A stretch of 64,000 nt of DNA from contig NZ_CP091819.1 in assembly GCF_019740355.2 (NCBI RefSeq), positions 3,534,001 through 3,598,000 on the forward strand, written 5' to 3'. This document shows positions 45,602-55,516 of the stretch, one piece after another. The notes under the pieces are model-generated. The model ran no database searches. It had not been told where the DNA came from and saw nothing but the letters and a program-made list of their open reading frames with translations. The stretch is from Paracrocinitomix mangrovi. GTDB lineage: Bacteria; Bacteroidota; Bacteroidia; Flavobacteriales_D; Crocinitomicaceae. Numbering within the stretch: position 1 is the stretch's first letter; each line of letters starts with the position of its first letter. The position numbers and the translations under genes are program-made.

Positions 45602-46219
45602 GTGAAAGGTAAAACGAGCTTAAAGAAAAGATTTTCATCTGATAAAATTGAAGCCGGATGTGATGAGGCAGGACGTGGATGCTTGGCGGGTCCGGTAGTT
45701 GCAGCTGCCGTAATTTTACCTGATAATTTCAGTCATAAGTTGTTAAATGATTCAAAGAAGATGACTGATATTCAACGAAATAATCTTTTTCCGATTATAA
45801 AAAAACACGCTTTGGCTTTTGGGGTTGGAATAGTTGATAATCAGGAGATTGATCAAATAAATATTCTCAATGCTTCTTTTTTGGCCATGCACCGAGCAAT
45901 AGATCAATTGTCTACAATCCCTGAGTTGCTATTGATTGATGGTAATAGATTTAATCCCTATAAAAATATTGCACACGAATGCATTATCAAAGGGGATGGA
46001 AAATTTAGATCAATTGCTGCTGCCTCAGTTTTAGCAAAAGTAACCAGAGATAGATTGATGGAAGAGGCTGCTGAGAAATATCCTCAATACGATTGGAAAA
46101 ACAACAAAGGATACCCTACAACAAAGCACAGACAAGCAATTTTTAAGCATGGAGCAACTGATTTACACCGAATGTCTTTCAAGTTGCTGCCTGATGAGCA
46201 ATTGAAGTTGCCTCTTTAA
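45602..46219 (+). CDS. rnhB: Ribonuclease HII
   Basis: RNase HII cuts RNA in RNA-DNA hybrids. The 205-residue protein has DEAGRGCLAGPVVAAAVILP (Asp21, Glu22), LLIDGNRF (third acidic site near 117) and AAASVLAKVTRDRLM with the fourth Asp near 154. It starts with GTG at 45602; the only nearby ATG (45597) is out of frame. Confidence 0.95.
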   Translation: MKGKTSLKKRFSSDKIEAGCDEAGRGCLAGPVVAAAVILPDNFSHKLLNDSKKMTDIQRNNLFPIIKKHALAFGVGIVDNQEIDQINILNASFLAMHRAIDQLSTIPELLLIDGNRFNPYKNIAHECIIKGDGKFRSIAAASVLAKVTRDRLMEEAAEKYPQYDWKNNKGYPTTKHRQAIFKHGATDLHRMSFKLLPDEQLKLPL

Positions 46220-46254
46220 TTTCACATTTGGCTGTGCATATTCTTCTTTTTACA

Positions 46255-46287
46255 TTGGATTTTGAGTCACTCAAGTCAGTACTTTTG
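46255..46287 (+). promoter_or_regulatory. Promoter of the 46293-51201 pair
   Basis: TTG at 46255-46257, 22 bases, then TACTTTTG at 46280-46287, an exact -7 element. The ATG at 46293 lies where transcription should start, so the mRNA may be leaderless. Confidence 0.6.
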
Positions 46288-46292
46288 GTTAA

Positions 46293-48593
46293 ATGGCTAA
46301 GTCTAGACTGGTTTTAAGATGGATAGTGAGCGCAATTCTCCTGGTGGTTTTTGTGTCAATTGCTTATTTGTTATATCACAAGCAACAATTAAAATTAAAC
46401 TTTCAATCTTTTGAACTTGAAAATGCTGAGGCATCTGTTATTGTACCAGATGTCAATCGGCTAGTGGATAAAATAGAATCCGTAAATGATCTGGGAATTC
46501 AAAATTGGCCAAATGATTTGGCATCTGCATTAAATGAAGGGATCACACACAAGGACTTTTCTTATAACAGAGAATTATCTCAAGGTCTCTATCTTTCAAT
46601 TTCACAAGATGATTTTGTGGTTGTTTTAAATACAACTGCTTCGGTTAATTCAATTTTAGATGTTGTTCAAAATGAATTTGAAGTTAAGGTGACAGAAGAT
46701 GATGGTAAGGCAACGATTAATGGAGTGGAACTGAATTACGAGCATTTTGGAAATTATCTTGCTTTTTCAAATACATCAATTAGTCCAAAACAACTAGTGA
46801 ATAAACCTTATTTTGGGAATGCGGATTATGTGGTGTTTGATAAAGAAAATGTAGGAGGAGTAAAGCATATTTTATCCAGAAAATACCACTACAGCATGTG
46901 GGAAGAAAAAAAGGGGTACATCAAAGGTAGACCGGTATCTCATCACTCCTTTTTTAGCGAAGTTCCAACTGTTTTTGATTCATTGATATTTTATGGAAGT
47001 ACCAGGTTTGATGAGGATGTAAATACCTATTTTAATTCTCCGGCAGATCAAAGTTTTGCTTGGTTATCTGAAGGACTCTTAATAATTAAATCCGGTGAAA
47101 ATGAAATTCTCATTGGTAAACAAGGTGATGCCCGTGACTTAAAATTAATGCTGGAAGAACAAACGTTGGATAGTAAAGAAGACAGTGCAAGCTTGAACTA
47201 TTTCAACATTGGAAATTTTAAAATTCTACCTTTTGTTTCTGTATTTAATTGGACTGAAGCAATTCCTGAATTGAGGAATGAAATGAAATTTTACACTGAG
47301 CACAAAAATTTCAATGTTATGGCTAATTCTATTCCTGCCATGCGTTGGTATTTGGGTCAAATCCAGCTGGGAAATCTTTTAGGTGAAAATGAGCAATTGT
47401 TTGGTGTATATGATGATTGTTTACCTGAATTAGCTCATTACATTAACATGACAAAACAAGATAATGGGGGATATAATTGTAGCAGTAATATTTATCAGCT
47501 GGATAGTAGCTGCATAGTTTCTTATGTTGCGGCAAATGAGCAAAAGGTACAAATGGAAGGGGTGGAGATAGTACATAATTTTGCCGTAGACATTGTTCCT
47601 GATAACATCCAGGTTTTTCAGCAAAACAAAAAGAGCTACGTATTATTGAATAATAGTAATAAGGTGCAATTGTATGCCGTAGATGGTGAGAGAGAATGGG
47701 CGCTTCAACTTTCAACGCCATTAATTGAGAAGCCTCAAATTGTAGATTTTGAGAATGATGGTTTCAAAGAATATGTATTCTTCCAGTCTAATCAAATAGA
47801 TATTGTAAAAAGTGATGGTAAGTCGCTAAATGGATTCCCAATAATGCTGAATGGAAATAGTAAAGCCGGTTTAGCAGTTAATTATGACAACAAATTCAAT
47901 TGGAGGTTATTGGTGAATGTAGACAATACAGTTAAGGTGTATAGTGAAGAGGGAAAGTTAGTAGAAGGATGGGTGTTTAATGGAATGCAGTCTGGTATAA
48001 AAGGAAAGATTTATCATGTAATTACTAAGGGTAAAGATATTATCACCTTTAAAGATGACGGAAATAAACAGCATGTTTTAAATAGGAGAGGAGAATATCG
48101 ATTTGACAAGGAAGTGAATTTTAAATTGCCAAATGAAACTGATTTTGTTGTGGGTAGTTTGGAATCTGCATTAAGAAAAATGGGATATAAAGATGGTTAT
48201 ATCTATAACTATTATATTTTGGACGGAACAAAGGACTCAGTCATTGTAGATCAGAAGGTTACACCAATAAAAACATACTGGGAATACAATCAGGGAAATC
48301 CATTGCTAATTATAGAGGAACCAGGGCGCTTATTGATTGTAAATCAGTTTGGTTATGTGATGAGTGAAGTGCTAAAACCTAATCAAACTAACGATTTCGT
48401 TGGATTAGTAGGTGAGAAAGACTTCGGCTTCATGTTCTCTGATAATTCTCAGAATAGTATATATTTGTTAAATAACTACGGAAAAATGATACTACCTAAC
48501 GCTATTGAGGGATCTTACGTTAGTGTCATAAACGGTAATTTACTTTACACCTTCTCCGGAAGTAGTGTGAAGGCATATAAAATAGCTGAATAA
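46293..48593 (+). CDS. Membrane-anchored hypothetical protein, propeller-like C-terminal part
   Basis: A 766-residue protein with one N-terminal membrane anchor (about 9-28) and a large domain facing the periplasm. The first half recalls DUF3352-type proteins. Residues about 415-766 have repeats such as FENDGFKEYVFFQ and GEREWALQL in the style of a beta-propeller. It is followed one base later by an OmpA-family gene, so the two likely work together at the envelope. A role in outer-membrane protein handling is only a guess. Confidence 0.6.
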   Translation: MAKSRLVLRWIVSAILLVVFVSIAYLLYHKQQLKLNFQSFELENAEASVIVPDVNRLVDKIESVNDLGIQNWPNDLASALNEGITHKDFSYNRELSQGLYLSISQDDFVVVLNTTASVNSILDVVQNEFEVKVTEDDGKATINGVELNYEHFGNYLAFSNTSISPKQLVNKPYFGNADYVVFDKENVGGVKHILSRKYHYSMWEEKKGYIKGRPVSHHSFFSEVPTVFDSLIFYGSTRFDEDVNTYFNSPADQSFAWLSEGLLIIKSGENEILIGKQGDARDLKLMLEEQTLDSKEDSASLNYFNIGNFKILPFVSVFNWTEAIPELRNEMKFYTEHKNFNVMANSIPAMRWYLGQIQLGNLLGENEQLFGVYDDCLPELAHYINMTKQDNGGYNCSSNIYQLDSSCIVSYVAANEQKVQMEGVEIVHNFAVDIVPDNIQVFQQNKKSYVLLNNSNKVQLYAVDGEREWALQLSTPLIEKPQIVDFENDGFKEYVFFQSNQIDIVKSDGKSLNGFPIMLNGNSKAGLAVNYDNKFNWRLLVNVDNTVKVYSEEGKLVEGWVFNGMQSGIKGKIYHVITKGKDIITFKDDGNKQHVLNRRGEYRFDKEVNFKLPNETDFVVGSLESALRKMGYKDGYIYNYYILDGTKDSVIVDQKVTPIKTYWEYNQGNPLLIIEEPGRLLIVNQFGYVMSEVLKPNQTNDFVGLVGEKDFGFMFSDNSQNSIYLLNNYGKMILPNAIEGSYVSVINGNLLYTFSGSSVKAYKIAE

Positions 48594-48594
48594 C

Positions 48595-51201
48595 ATGAAA
48601 AAATCGATTACGAAACTACTACTCGTAATTGCTGCGTTTATAGCAAATCCGGCAATTTCACAAGATTATTTAGGGTTTAGACAGAGTAATTACTCTGGGA
48701 TCAATGGAGTAGATCTTAACCCGGCAACTTTAGCTGACAGTAGGTTAGTTGCAGATGTGGTATTAGGTGGTGTATCCTTTACAGGGTATAACAACCATTT
48801 GTTTTTTAACACTTACCAAATGCCTTATTGGTGGACCCAATCATTTGATAGCAGTGATCCTGCTGTAAATGCTTGGATGAATGATACGTTTGACGACGGA
48901 AGAAGTCAATTTGGAATTATTCCTGCTGATTCTGTAAACTACTACAAAGGGTTGAATCAAGGTAACATCTTCACCTTTGCTAATCCTGAAGGTACTCCTA
49001 GAACTGCCTTTATGCATTCTACGGTAGAAGTATTAAACTTTATGTTCTCTTTTAATAAGGAACATGAAATGGGGATCGGTGTTCAAATAAGAAACAGAAC
49101 AATGGTGAATTTAGATCACCTGGCTCCTGAGCTTTTAACCTTGGCTACAAACAGTTTAGAGTATCCTGATTTATGGAACCTAAACTTGAGTAACCAATTG
49201 TTAAACCTTTCAATGAACTCTTGGAATGAGTACAATGTAGGTTTCGGTATGAAATTATACGATAGTGGAGAACACTACATTAAAGGTGGTATCAAGCTTA
49301 AATTCTTACAAGGAATCACTTCTTTCTACTTGTACACAGATGAGGTAGATTATAACTTTCTAAATGCTGATACGGCCAACACAGTTAAAGGTAACTTTAA
49401 CTATGGTTATTCTGCCAATATTGATCAACACTTTGATGCAAACAATACGCAGTATACAGGAATTAACAGTTTTACTCAGGATGTACTTTTCAATATGGCC
49501 TCTAAACTTGGATTTGGTGGTGATATAGGTATCGTATATGAATGGAGACCTAATTGGAAAGACTACAAATATGACATGGATGGTGAAACTGATTTGTGGA
49601 GAAGAGATCAAAATAAATACAAATTGAGATTTGATGTTGCTTTGAATGATTTGGGTGGAATGAGATATCTTAAATCTGATAACTCAAGAAACTTCAACGT
49701 TGATGCAACAATTCTAGATTTAGCTGATTTTGAAGACAGTGATGGATTAGAAACATTTAATGCCAACGTAGACACTTTGGTAATGAATGGTGGAGCTGAA
49801 TATGCAAATGATGACAGAACTTACTACATGAATCTGCCTACTCACGTAAATGTTGGTATGGACTGGAATATTTGGAAAGATTTTTACTTGAGAGCAAACG
49901 GGATGATTGGATTCCAAATGAATAAAGATGCTCACAAAGTGAGATATCCAACTTCTGTTTCATTAACTCCAAGATATGACTTTATGTGGGCTGGAATTTC
50001 TGCTCCAATGTCATACAGTGGCTTAACAGGATTTAGAGTTGGATTAGGATTAAGAATGGGACCTATCATTGTAGGTGTTGGTGACATGAAATGGTTGTTC
50101 GCTCCTACAAAAGACAAAGAAGTAAGAGGTGCTGATGTTTATGCAGCTTTAAAAGTTCCGGTATTATTCACTCATCCTAAAGATTTGGATAATGATAAAG
50201 TATCTGATAAACTTGATTTGTGTTTAGAAACTCCTGGTGTTTGGGAATTCATGGGATGTCCTGATACAGATATGGATGGAATCCAGGATTCAGAAGATGC
50301 TTGTCCTACTGAAGCTGGTCCTAAAGAATTTAACGGATGTCCAGATAGAGATGGAGATAAAATCATTGACAAAGAAGATCAATGTCCAGATGATGCAGGT
50401 TTAGCTGAATTTAACGGATGTCCAGATAGAGATGGTGACAGAATTATTGACAAAAATGACGATTGTCCTGATGTTGCAGGTCTAGAGATTTTCAACGGAT
50501 GTCCTGATACTGACGGAGACGGATTGAAAGATTCTGATGACTTATGTCCAGAGGTTGCAGGACCTAAAGAAAACCAAGGTTGTCCGGATTCAGATAATGA
50601 CGGAATCTTTGATTACTTAGATTCTTGTCCTCTTGAAGCAGGACCGGAAGAAAACAGAGGTTGTCCATGGCCTGATACAGATAAAGATGGCTTACTTGAT
50701 AAAGACGATAAGTGTCCTTACAATGCAGGTCCTCCTGAAAATGATGGTTGTCCTTACACTGATACAGATGGTGATGGTGTAATTGACAAAGAAGACGAAT
50801 GTGTTAATACTCCTGGTCCAGCTGAGAACAAAGGATGTCCGGTAGTTGACTTAGAAGTATTGAAACGTGCATTTGACAACTTACAGTTTGAAACTGCAAA
50901 AGCAATTATCCTACAAAGTTCATATGAGTCACTTGAAGACTTAGCGAGCTACTTGGTAGACAACCCTGACTTTAGATTGAAAATCGCTGGTCACACAGAT
51001 AGTCAAGGTGCTGCTCAAGCTAACTTGATCTTATCTAAGAAACGTGCTGAAGCAGTAAGAGATTTCTTAGAGTCAAGAGGAGTTGCAAGCGACAGAATGA
51101 TTGTTCAATTCTACGGAGAAGAGAAACCAATCGATACGAATGATACGCCTGAAGGTAGAGCGAAAAACAGACGTGTTGAGATGGAAGTAATTTTCGAATA
51201 G
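48595..51201 (+). CDS. OmpA-family protein with DUF5723 barrel and TSP3 repeats
   Basis: The 868-residue outer-membrane protein has a signal peptide (about 1-22, ending AISQ), a DUF5723-like barrel region (about 25-520), eight thrombospondin type 3 repeats (about 527-748; units of the kind DRDGDKIIDKEDQCP) and a C-terminal OmpA domain (about 755-868) with LKIAGHTDSQG, the peptidoglycan-binding site. The Asp-rich repeats should bind calcium and act as a rigid spacer between barrel and cell wall. It is one base behind the membrane-anchored gene and has its own terminator. Confidence 0.9.
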   Translation: MKKSITKLLLVIAAFIANPAISQDYLGFRQSNYSGINGVDLNPATLADSRLVADVVLGGVSFTGYNNHLFFNTYQMPYWWTQSFDSSDPAVNAWMNDTFDDGRSQFGIIPADSVNYYKGLNQGNIFTFANPEGTPRTAFMHSTVEVLNFMFSFNKEHEMGIGVQIRNRTMVNLDHLAPELLTLATNSLEYPDLWNLNLSNQLLNLSMNSWNEYNVGFGMKLYDSGEHYIKGGIKLKFLQGITSFYLYTDEVDYNFLNADTANTVKGNFNYGYSANIDQHFDANNTQYTGINSFTQDVLFNMASKLGFGGDIGIVYEWRPNWKDYKYDMDGETDLWRRDQNKYKLRFDVALNDLGGMRYLKSDNSRNFNVDATILDLADFEDSDGLETFNANVDTLVMNGGAEYANDDRTYYMNLPTHVNVGMDWNIWKDFYLRANGMIGFQMNKDAHKVRYPTSVSLTPRYDFMWAGISAPMSYSGLTGFRVGLGLRMGPIIVGVGDMKWLFAPTKDKEVRGADVYAALKVPVLFTHPKDLDNDKVSDKLDLCLETPGVWEFMGCPDTDMDGIQDSEDACPTEAGPKEFNGCPDRDGDKIIDKEDQCPDDAGLAEFNGCPDRDGDRIIDKNDDCPDVAGLEIFNGCPDTDGDGLKDSDDLCPEVAGPKENQGCPDSDNDGIFDYLDSCPLEAGPEENRGCPWPDTDKDGLLDKDDKCPYNAGPPENDGCPYTDTDGDGVIDKEDECVNTPGPAENKGCPVVDLEVLKRAFDNLQFETAKAIILQSSYESLEDLASYLVDNPDFRLKIAGHTDSQGAAQANLILSKKRAEAVRDFLESRGVASDRMIVQFYGEEKPIDTNDTPEGRAKNRRVEMEVIFE

Positions 51202-51224
51202 TAGATTACACAAATAAATTAAGT

Positions 51225-51259
51225 AAACGCTCTTGTCTTTATAGGCAAGAGCGTTTTTT
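51225..51259 (+). terminator. Terminator of the OmpA-family gene
   Basis: Perfect stem of ten or more bases (AACGCTCTTG/CAAGAGCGTT) with a ten-base loop and a T-run, 24 bases beyond the stop. Confidence 0.88.
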
Positions 51260-51310
51260 CTGTTACTTATTAAGATCATTTGCCTTATATTTAAAACCTA
51301 ATCACTTGCA

Positions 51311-52051
51311 ATGAGTAAATATCTACCCTTTCTGTTTTTATTGTTTTTAATTTCTTGTGGATCTGAACCTGAGGTCACTTTAACAGAAGAGGAGATTGAT
51401 GAGTATGTAGAAGAGTGTTTAGATACTTCCGTTGTCTATGATGTAGTTTATGGTCTAAGGTTTTCGAAAAATGCAGAGAGTTATCAGGTAAACGAATACA
51501 GTTTAAATGATACTTCAGTATTATTTACAACGCAAGAAGTAACGGAAACCAGCACCATTCAAATTGATATTTTCTATAAAGATTCATTACCTGTTTTTTA
51601 CAAGGAGTTAAGATATGATTATCCTAACGGAGTTACAGAAATGACTGAGCGCAAGATTTATTTGGGAAATCAAATAGTTCAAGCTGCTTACGAGAGAAAG
51701 GCAGGAGAAGATGAGGATATTAATGATAAGGAGTACACTACTATTTCTATAAGGTATGATCAGTTGGATTTTCAAAGGCCAAAGGATGCCATCTTGCAGA
51801 AAGGCGATTATGAAATGAAGTACGGAGAGTTTTTAATCATCAATCCGGATTCATATTTAATACTTGAAAACGATAAAAGTGGCTATGGTATAGCATTGTT
51901 TATCCTTCAAGGAGATATGCTCTTAGATGAGCTATATGGTAACCCTGAAAAGTATAGAGGAAAAGCGGTTTTTGCTCATCATGAATTCATGACCATTAAT
52001 GGAATTGAGCGAATGATCTACCGCGGGGGAATCGTAAAAGAAACTGACTAA
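51311..52051 (+). CDS. Putative lipoprotein
   Basis: The 246-residue protein has a lipoprotein signal MSKYLPFLFLLFLISCGSEP with lipobox LISC (Cys16). The mature part is acidic and strand-rich. Family unknown. It converges on a DUF4783 gene with a four-base overlap. Confidence 0.7.
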   Translation: MSKYLPFLFLLFLISCGSEPEVTLTEEEIDEYVEECLDTSVVYDVVYGLRFSKNAESYQVNEYSLNDTSVLFTTQEVTETSTIQIDIFYKDSLPVFYKELRYDYPNGVTEMTERKIYLGNQIVQAAYERKAGEDEDINDKEYTTISIRYDQLDFQRPKDAILQKGDYEMKYGEFLIINPDSYLILENDKSGYGIALFILQGDMLLDELYGNPEKYRGKAVFAHHEFMTINGIERMIYRGGIVKETD

Positions 52052-52503
52052 TCCGGTGAAATAGTTAGGGTAGTAATTCTTTGTACTCCACCAAGTGTTT
52101 TGCTATTGATAGTTACTTTGAATACTGCATTACCTTTAGAGGTTAGCTCACCAATAAAATAATCGCTTTGCCCTGAAGATCCTTTATGAATAACTTCAAA
52201 ACTTGAAACAGGATGATCCGCAAAGAATGTTTTTAGAATTTGTTCAGCTTGCGATTTAGAATACAAGTCAGATTTGCCATCTATTGAAAGGTCAACATTG
52301 TCATTAAAACTAGTAGCAATTACTTCTGCTTTACCATTTTTAAATGCAGTAATCATCTTTGCTTCAAATGACTGTTGCTGTTGTATAGTAGTTTCTGCCC
52401 GTGCAGCAGGTACTTCATCAATTTTAGTAAATTCATGTTCACTTGGCTGAGCAAAACTCATAAAGCCAAGAAAAATAGCGATCAGGGTAAAGTAATGTTT
52501 CAT
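52048..52503 (-). CDS. DUF4783 secreted protein
   Basis: The 151-residue protein has a signal peptide (MKHYFTLIAIFLGFMSFAQ) followed by a DUF4783 domain (about 45-150, with DLSIDGKSDLYSKSQAEQIL and FFADHPVSSFEVIHKG). The family has an NTF2-like fold and is typical of Bacteroidota. It is probably periplasmic; function unknown. Confidence 0.82.
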   Translation of the reverse strand: MKHYFTLIAIFLGFMSFAQPSEHEFTKIDEVPAARAETTIQQQQSFEAKMITAFKNGKAEVIATSFNDNVDLSIDGKSDLYSKSQAEQILKTFFADHPVSSFEVIHKGSSGQSDYFIGELTSKGNAVFKVTINSKTLGGVQRITTLTISPD

Positions 52504-52581
52504 CCGTCCTCTTATCTAATAGTTTGCTTAATTTTATCACTGATATGCAGCAAAAATTGAGCCATAATTAAATTCTGAGCC

Positions 52582-53055
52582 GTGAAGATAAAAATAATAG
52601 CAGTTGGTAAGACGCACAAGTCATTTTTGGTAGATGGAGAAAAGGAGTATGAAGGACGTTTAAAGCACTATATAAAGTTAGAGCAAGTTGTAATTCCTGA
52701 TATCAAAAATGCCAAGAACAAAACGGAGGAGCAGTTAAAAATTGAGGAGGGTCAGATGATTCTACAACATGTAGAAAAAGGTGGCATTTTGGTGTTATTG
52801 GATGAAAAAGGTAAACAGTATAGTTCAGTTGAGTTTTCAAAATGGCTTCAAAATAAGATGAATCAAGGGGTGAGGCATATAACCTTTGTGGTCGGTGGAC
52901 CGTATGGATTCAGTGATGAGGTATATGAAGCCGCTCAAGAAAAATTGTCCTTATCTAAAATGACATTTTCTCATCAAATGATAAGAATGTTGTTTTTAGA
53001 GCAATTGTATAGGGGGTTTTCAATTTTAAAAGGTGAACCTTATCATCACGAATAG
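52582..53055 (+). CDS. rlmH: 23S rRNA pseudouridine-1915 N3-methyltransferase
   Basis: RlmH methylates pseudouridine 1915 of 23S rRNA, using SAM. The 157-residue protein has the knotted-fold core ILVLLDEKGKQYSSVEFSKW (about 71-90), FVVGGPYGFSDEV (about 102-114) and the C-terminal SHQMIRMLFLEQLYRGFSIL then GEPYHHE. It starts with GTG at 52582. It is divergent from the DUF4783 gene. Confidence 0.96.
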   Translation: MKIKIIAVGKTHKSFLVDGEKEYEGRLKHYIKLEQVVIPDIKNAKNKTEEQLKIEEGQMILQHVEKGGILVLLDEKGKQYSSVEFSKWLQNKMNQGVRHITFVVGGPYGFSDEVYEAAQEKLSLSKMTFSHQMIRMLFLEQLYRGFSILKGEPYHHE

Positions 53056-53063
53056 TAGGCTAA

Positions 53064-54398
53064 ATGAATGGTGGAGTTTACGATCTAGGGATATTTGACT
53101 GGGCACTTTTTTTTGTGTACTTCTTCCTGTTATTCCTATTGGTCGTGGCTTACAAAGGATTTAAGGTTAGTCAAGAAATTTACAAGCGATTTTTCATTTC
53201 AGGCTTTTTAATCAAAGTAGTGGGAAGTATGGCCTTTGCCTTGTTATTTATCTACTATTACGGCTTTGGAGATACATTTTTATATCATAAGGGAGCAACA
53301 ATATTAAGTGAAGCCTTGGCACAGGATCCGGTCACTTATTTCAGATTATTATTTTCTGAACACGGAAATTTACCACCTGATTTGCAGGAATATGCTGCGC
53401 GTATTTCATATTCAAGAACCCAGGAAGAATGGTTTATGGTAAAACTTACCTCCATGTTCAATTTTATATCATTTGGTTCTTATGTGATTACCACCCTTTT
53501 TATGAGTCTCATTTCTTTTTTTGGAAGTTGGAAACTCTTTCAAGTAATGGCAGACATCTTTCCTGAGAAAAAGAAAGTCTGTTTTTATATTGTGTTTTTA
53601 TTGCCAAGTGTGTTATTCTGGGGAGGAGGGATTTTGAAAGACACCATTTCAATGGCGGCAATTAATTTGCTGATCTACACTACTTATTTTATGATTTATA
53701 AGAGGCAGTATCAGCGAAAACACTTCTTTTATTTATTAGTTGGAATATTCTTTTTGTTAAACTTAAAACTGTATATTTTACTTTCGTTTTTACCTGCAAT
53801 GGCTTTAGGGATTTACAATAATTTTAAGAATAGGATTAATTCAGAAGTTATTAGTTTTGCCTTGAGACCTTTTTTAGTATTAACAATTGCCGCATCCAGT
53901 TATTTTATAACTACCTTCTTGGGGGATGTAAATAAAAAGTATGCAGTAGATAATCTTGAAGAACAAGCAAAAGGGTTTCATACCTGGCATGTAACTACAG
54001 CAGGTTCTGCCTACACTCTTGGAGAGATTGAATACACTCCTCTAGGTGTTTTGAAAAAAGTTCCGGCCGCTTTAAATGTTACTTTTTTTCGTCCATATTT
54101 ATGGGAATCTAGAAATCCAATCATGTTAATAGGGGCTGCAGAAAGTGCTTTTTTACTTTTATTAACCATATATGCATTATGGTTGTGGGGGTTTAAAATT
54201 TTCAAAGCAATTTCATCTAACTCTCTTCTGGTAACCCTATTGATTTTTATTCTGATTTTTGGATTTGCAGTAGGATTTACCAGCTACAATTTTGGGGCAT
54301 TGGCCAGATACAAGATTCCAATAACGAGTCTTATATTTTTTGTAGTTTATTATCTAATTTATCAGAAAAGAACAATTGATCAAGCTAGTCGAGTCTGA
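53064..54398 (+). CDS. Multi-span membrane protein of the polysaccharide cluster
   Basis: The 444-residue protein has about ten to eleven membrane spans with a short loop GDTFLYHKGATIL (about 71-83) and GGILKDTISMAAINL (about 189-203). The layout suits an O-antigen polymerase (Wzy-like) or a GT-C glycosyltransferase, but no signature settles it. It begins eight bases after rlmH and converges on a GT4 gene with a 19-base overlap. Placement at the start of a glycan cluster supports a polysaccharide role. Confidence 0.65.
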   Translation: MNGGVYDLGIFDWALFFVYFFLLFLLVVAYKGFKVSQEIYKRFFISGFLIKVVGSMAFALLFIYYYGFGDTFLYHKGATILSEALAQDPVTYFRLLFSEHGNLPPDLQEYAARISYSRTQEEWFMVKLTSMFNFISFGSYVITTLFMSLISFFGSWKLFQVMADIFPEKKKVCFYIVFLLPSVLFWGGGILKDTISMAAINLLIYTTYFMIYKRQYQRKHFFYLLVGIFFLLNLKLYILLSFLPAMALGIYNNFKNRINSEVISFALRPFLVLTIAASSYFITTFLGDVNKKYAVDNLEEQAKGFHTWHVTTAGSAYTLGEIEYTPLGVLKKVPAALNVTFFRPYLWESRNPIMLIGAAESAFLLLLTIYALWLWGFKIFKAISSNSLLVTLLIFILIFGFAVGFTSYNFGALARYKIPITSLIFFVVYYLIYQKRTIDQASRV

Positions 54399-55516
54399 TA
54401 GAATTCTATAGTGTCTTTAACCATTCTGTCTAAACAAAAATGCTGTTTGAGCATTTCATATGCATTTTCAACAAAAGTTGAAGCTTCTTCTTTGTTATTG
54501 AAAATTCGCAATACATATTCCTTTAACTCTTCCTTGCTAAAAGCACTTGCCAATAAACCTGTTTGTTCATGTTTAACAAGCTCATTGCAGCCAATTGCAT
54601 CAAAAGTTACTACAGGAACCTTTGCATTAAAGGCTTCAAATATTACCAAAGGCAATCCTTCTGAATAAGAAGGGAATAAAGCCACATCTGAGGCGGATAA
54701 ATATTTTTCTACTTCAGACTTGAAACCTAGGAATTGAACATGTTCAGATATTCCAAGTTGATTTGTTTGACCTTCCAGATTTTGTCTCAATTCTCCATCT
54801 CCCAATATGATTAACTGTACATCTGGAATGGCTTCAATTATCTCAGGCATTATCTCAAGTGCAAAATGATGCCCTTTTCGCTCAATTAATCTACCAACAA
54901 TGATGATTTGGTTTTTTGAAAACCTGTAGTTAGATTGGTCAAATGAGGGTATTTCAGGATAGTCAAAACCATGCTGAATGACATCCATACTTCCTTTTGA
55001 AATTAATTTTCCTCTTTCATAAAAGTCAACTAAACCATAAGAACAGGCGTAAGATCTATCTAGTTTTTTGTGAGTGTATTTAAACAGTCTATAATACAGA
55101 TTGATCGGTAGCTTTTCAGCTTGATTACAAAACTTCACATAGGTATCTTCATGATAACCATGCTTAGTTGAAATAACCACGGCTTTTTTATTCAAATACT
55201 GTTTTACGATAGCGCCCCAAAAATCTGCATAAATTAAGTGAGTATGAATAATATCGTAATTTTTAGACTTGTAGAGCTTGTTAATGGAACGTGGTATTTT
55301 TATTGAACCATAACTTTTTACCTTGAGTTTAAAATAAGGAATGTTGTTCTCTTCCAAAAGCTTAAAAAATTGCTCTGCTCCGGCAATATTCTTTTCTTTA
55401 TAGACACAATACACAGCACAATCAACTCCTTTTTTTATCAGTGCAGGTAACAAGGCAAGAAAATATTTTTCAGATCCTGCAACACCCTCAATATTTTGAA
55501 CTGTGAGTACTTTCAT
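54380..55516 (-). CDS. GT4-family glycosyltransferase
   Basis: The 378-residue protein has the two-Rossmann GT-B fold: an N-terminal part opening VQNIEGVAGSEKYFLALLPA and a C-terminal donor domain with IIVGRLIERKGHHFALEIMP (about 205-224) and SEGLPLVIFEAFNAKVPVVT (about 287-306), the Glu pair typical of GT4. It probably transfers a nucleotide-activated sugar to a lipid-linked glycan. It overlaps the GT2 gene upstream by one base. Confidence 0.9.
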   Translation of the reverse strand: MKVLTVQNIEGVAGSEKYFLALLPALIKKGVDCAVYCVYKEKNIAGAEQFFKLLEENNIPYFKLKVKSYGSIKIPRSINKLYKSKNYDIIHTHLIYADFWGAIVKQYLNKKAVVISTKHGYHEDTYVKFCNQAEKLPINLYYRLFKYTHKKLDRSYACSYGLVDFYERGKLISKGSMDVIQHGFDYPEIPSFDQSNYRFSKNQIIIVGRLIERKGHHFALEIMPEIIEAIPDVQLIILGDGELRQNLEGQTNQLGISEHVQFLGFKSEVEKYLSASDVALFPSYSEGLPLVIFEAFNAKVPVVTFDAIGCNELVKHEQTGLLASAFSKEELKEYVLRIFNNKEEASTFVENAYEMLKQHFCLDRMVKDTIEFYQTRLA

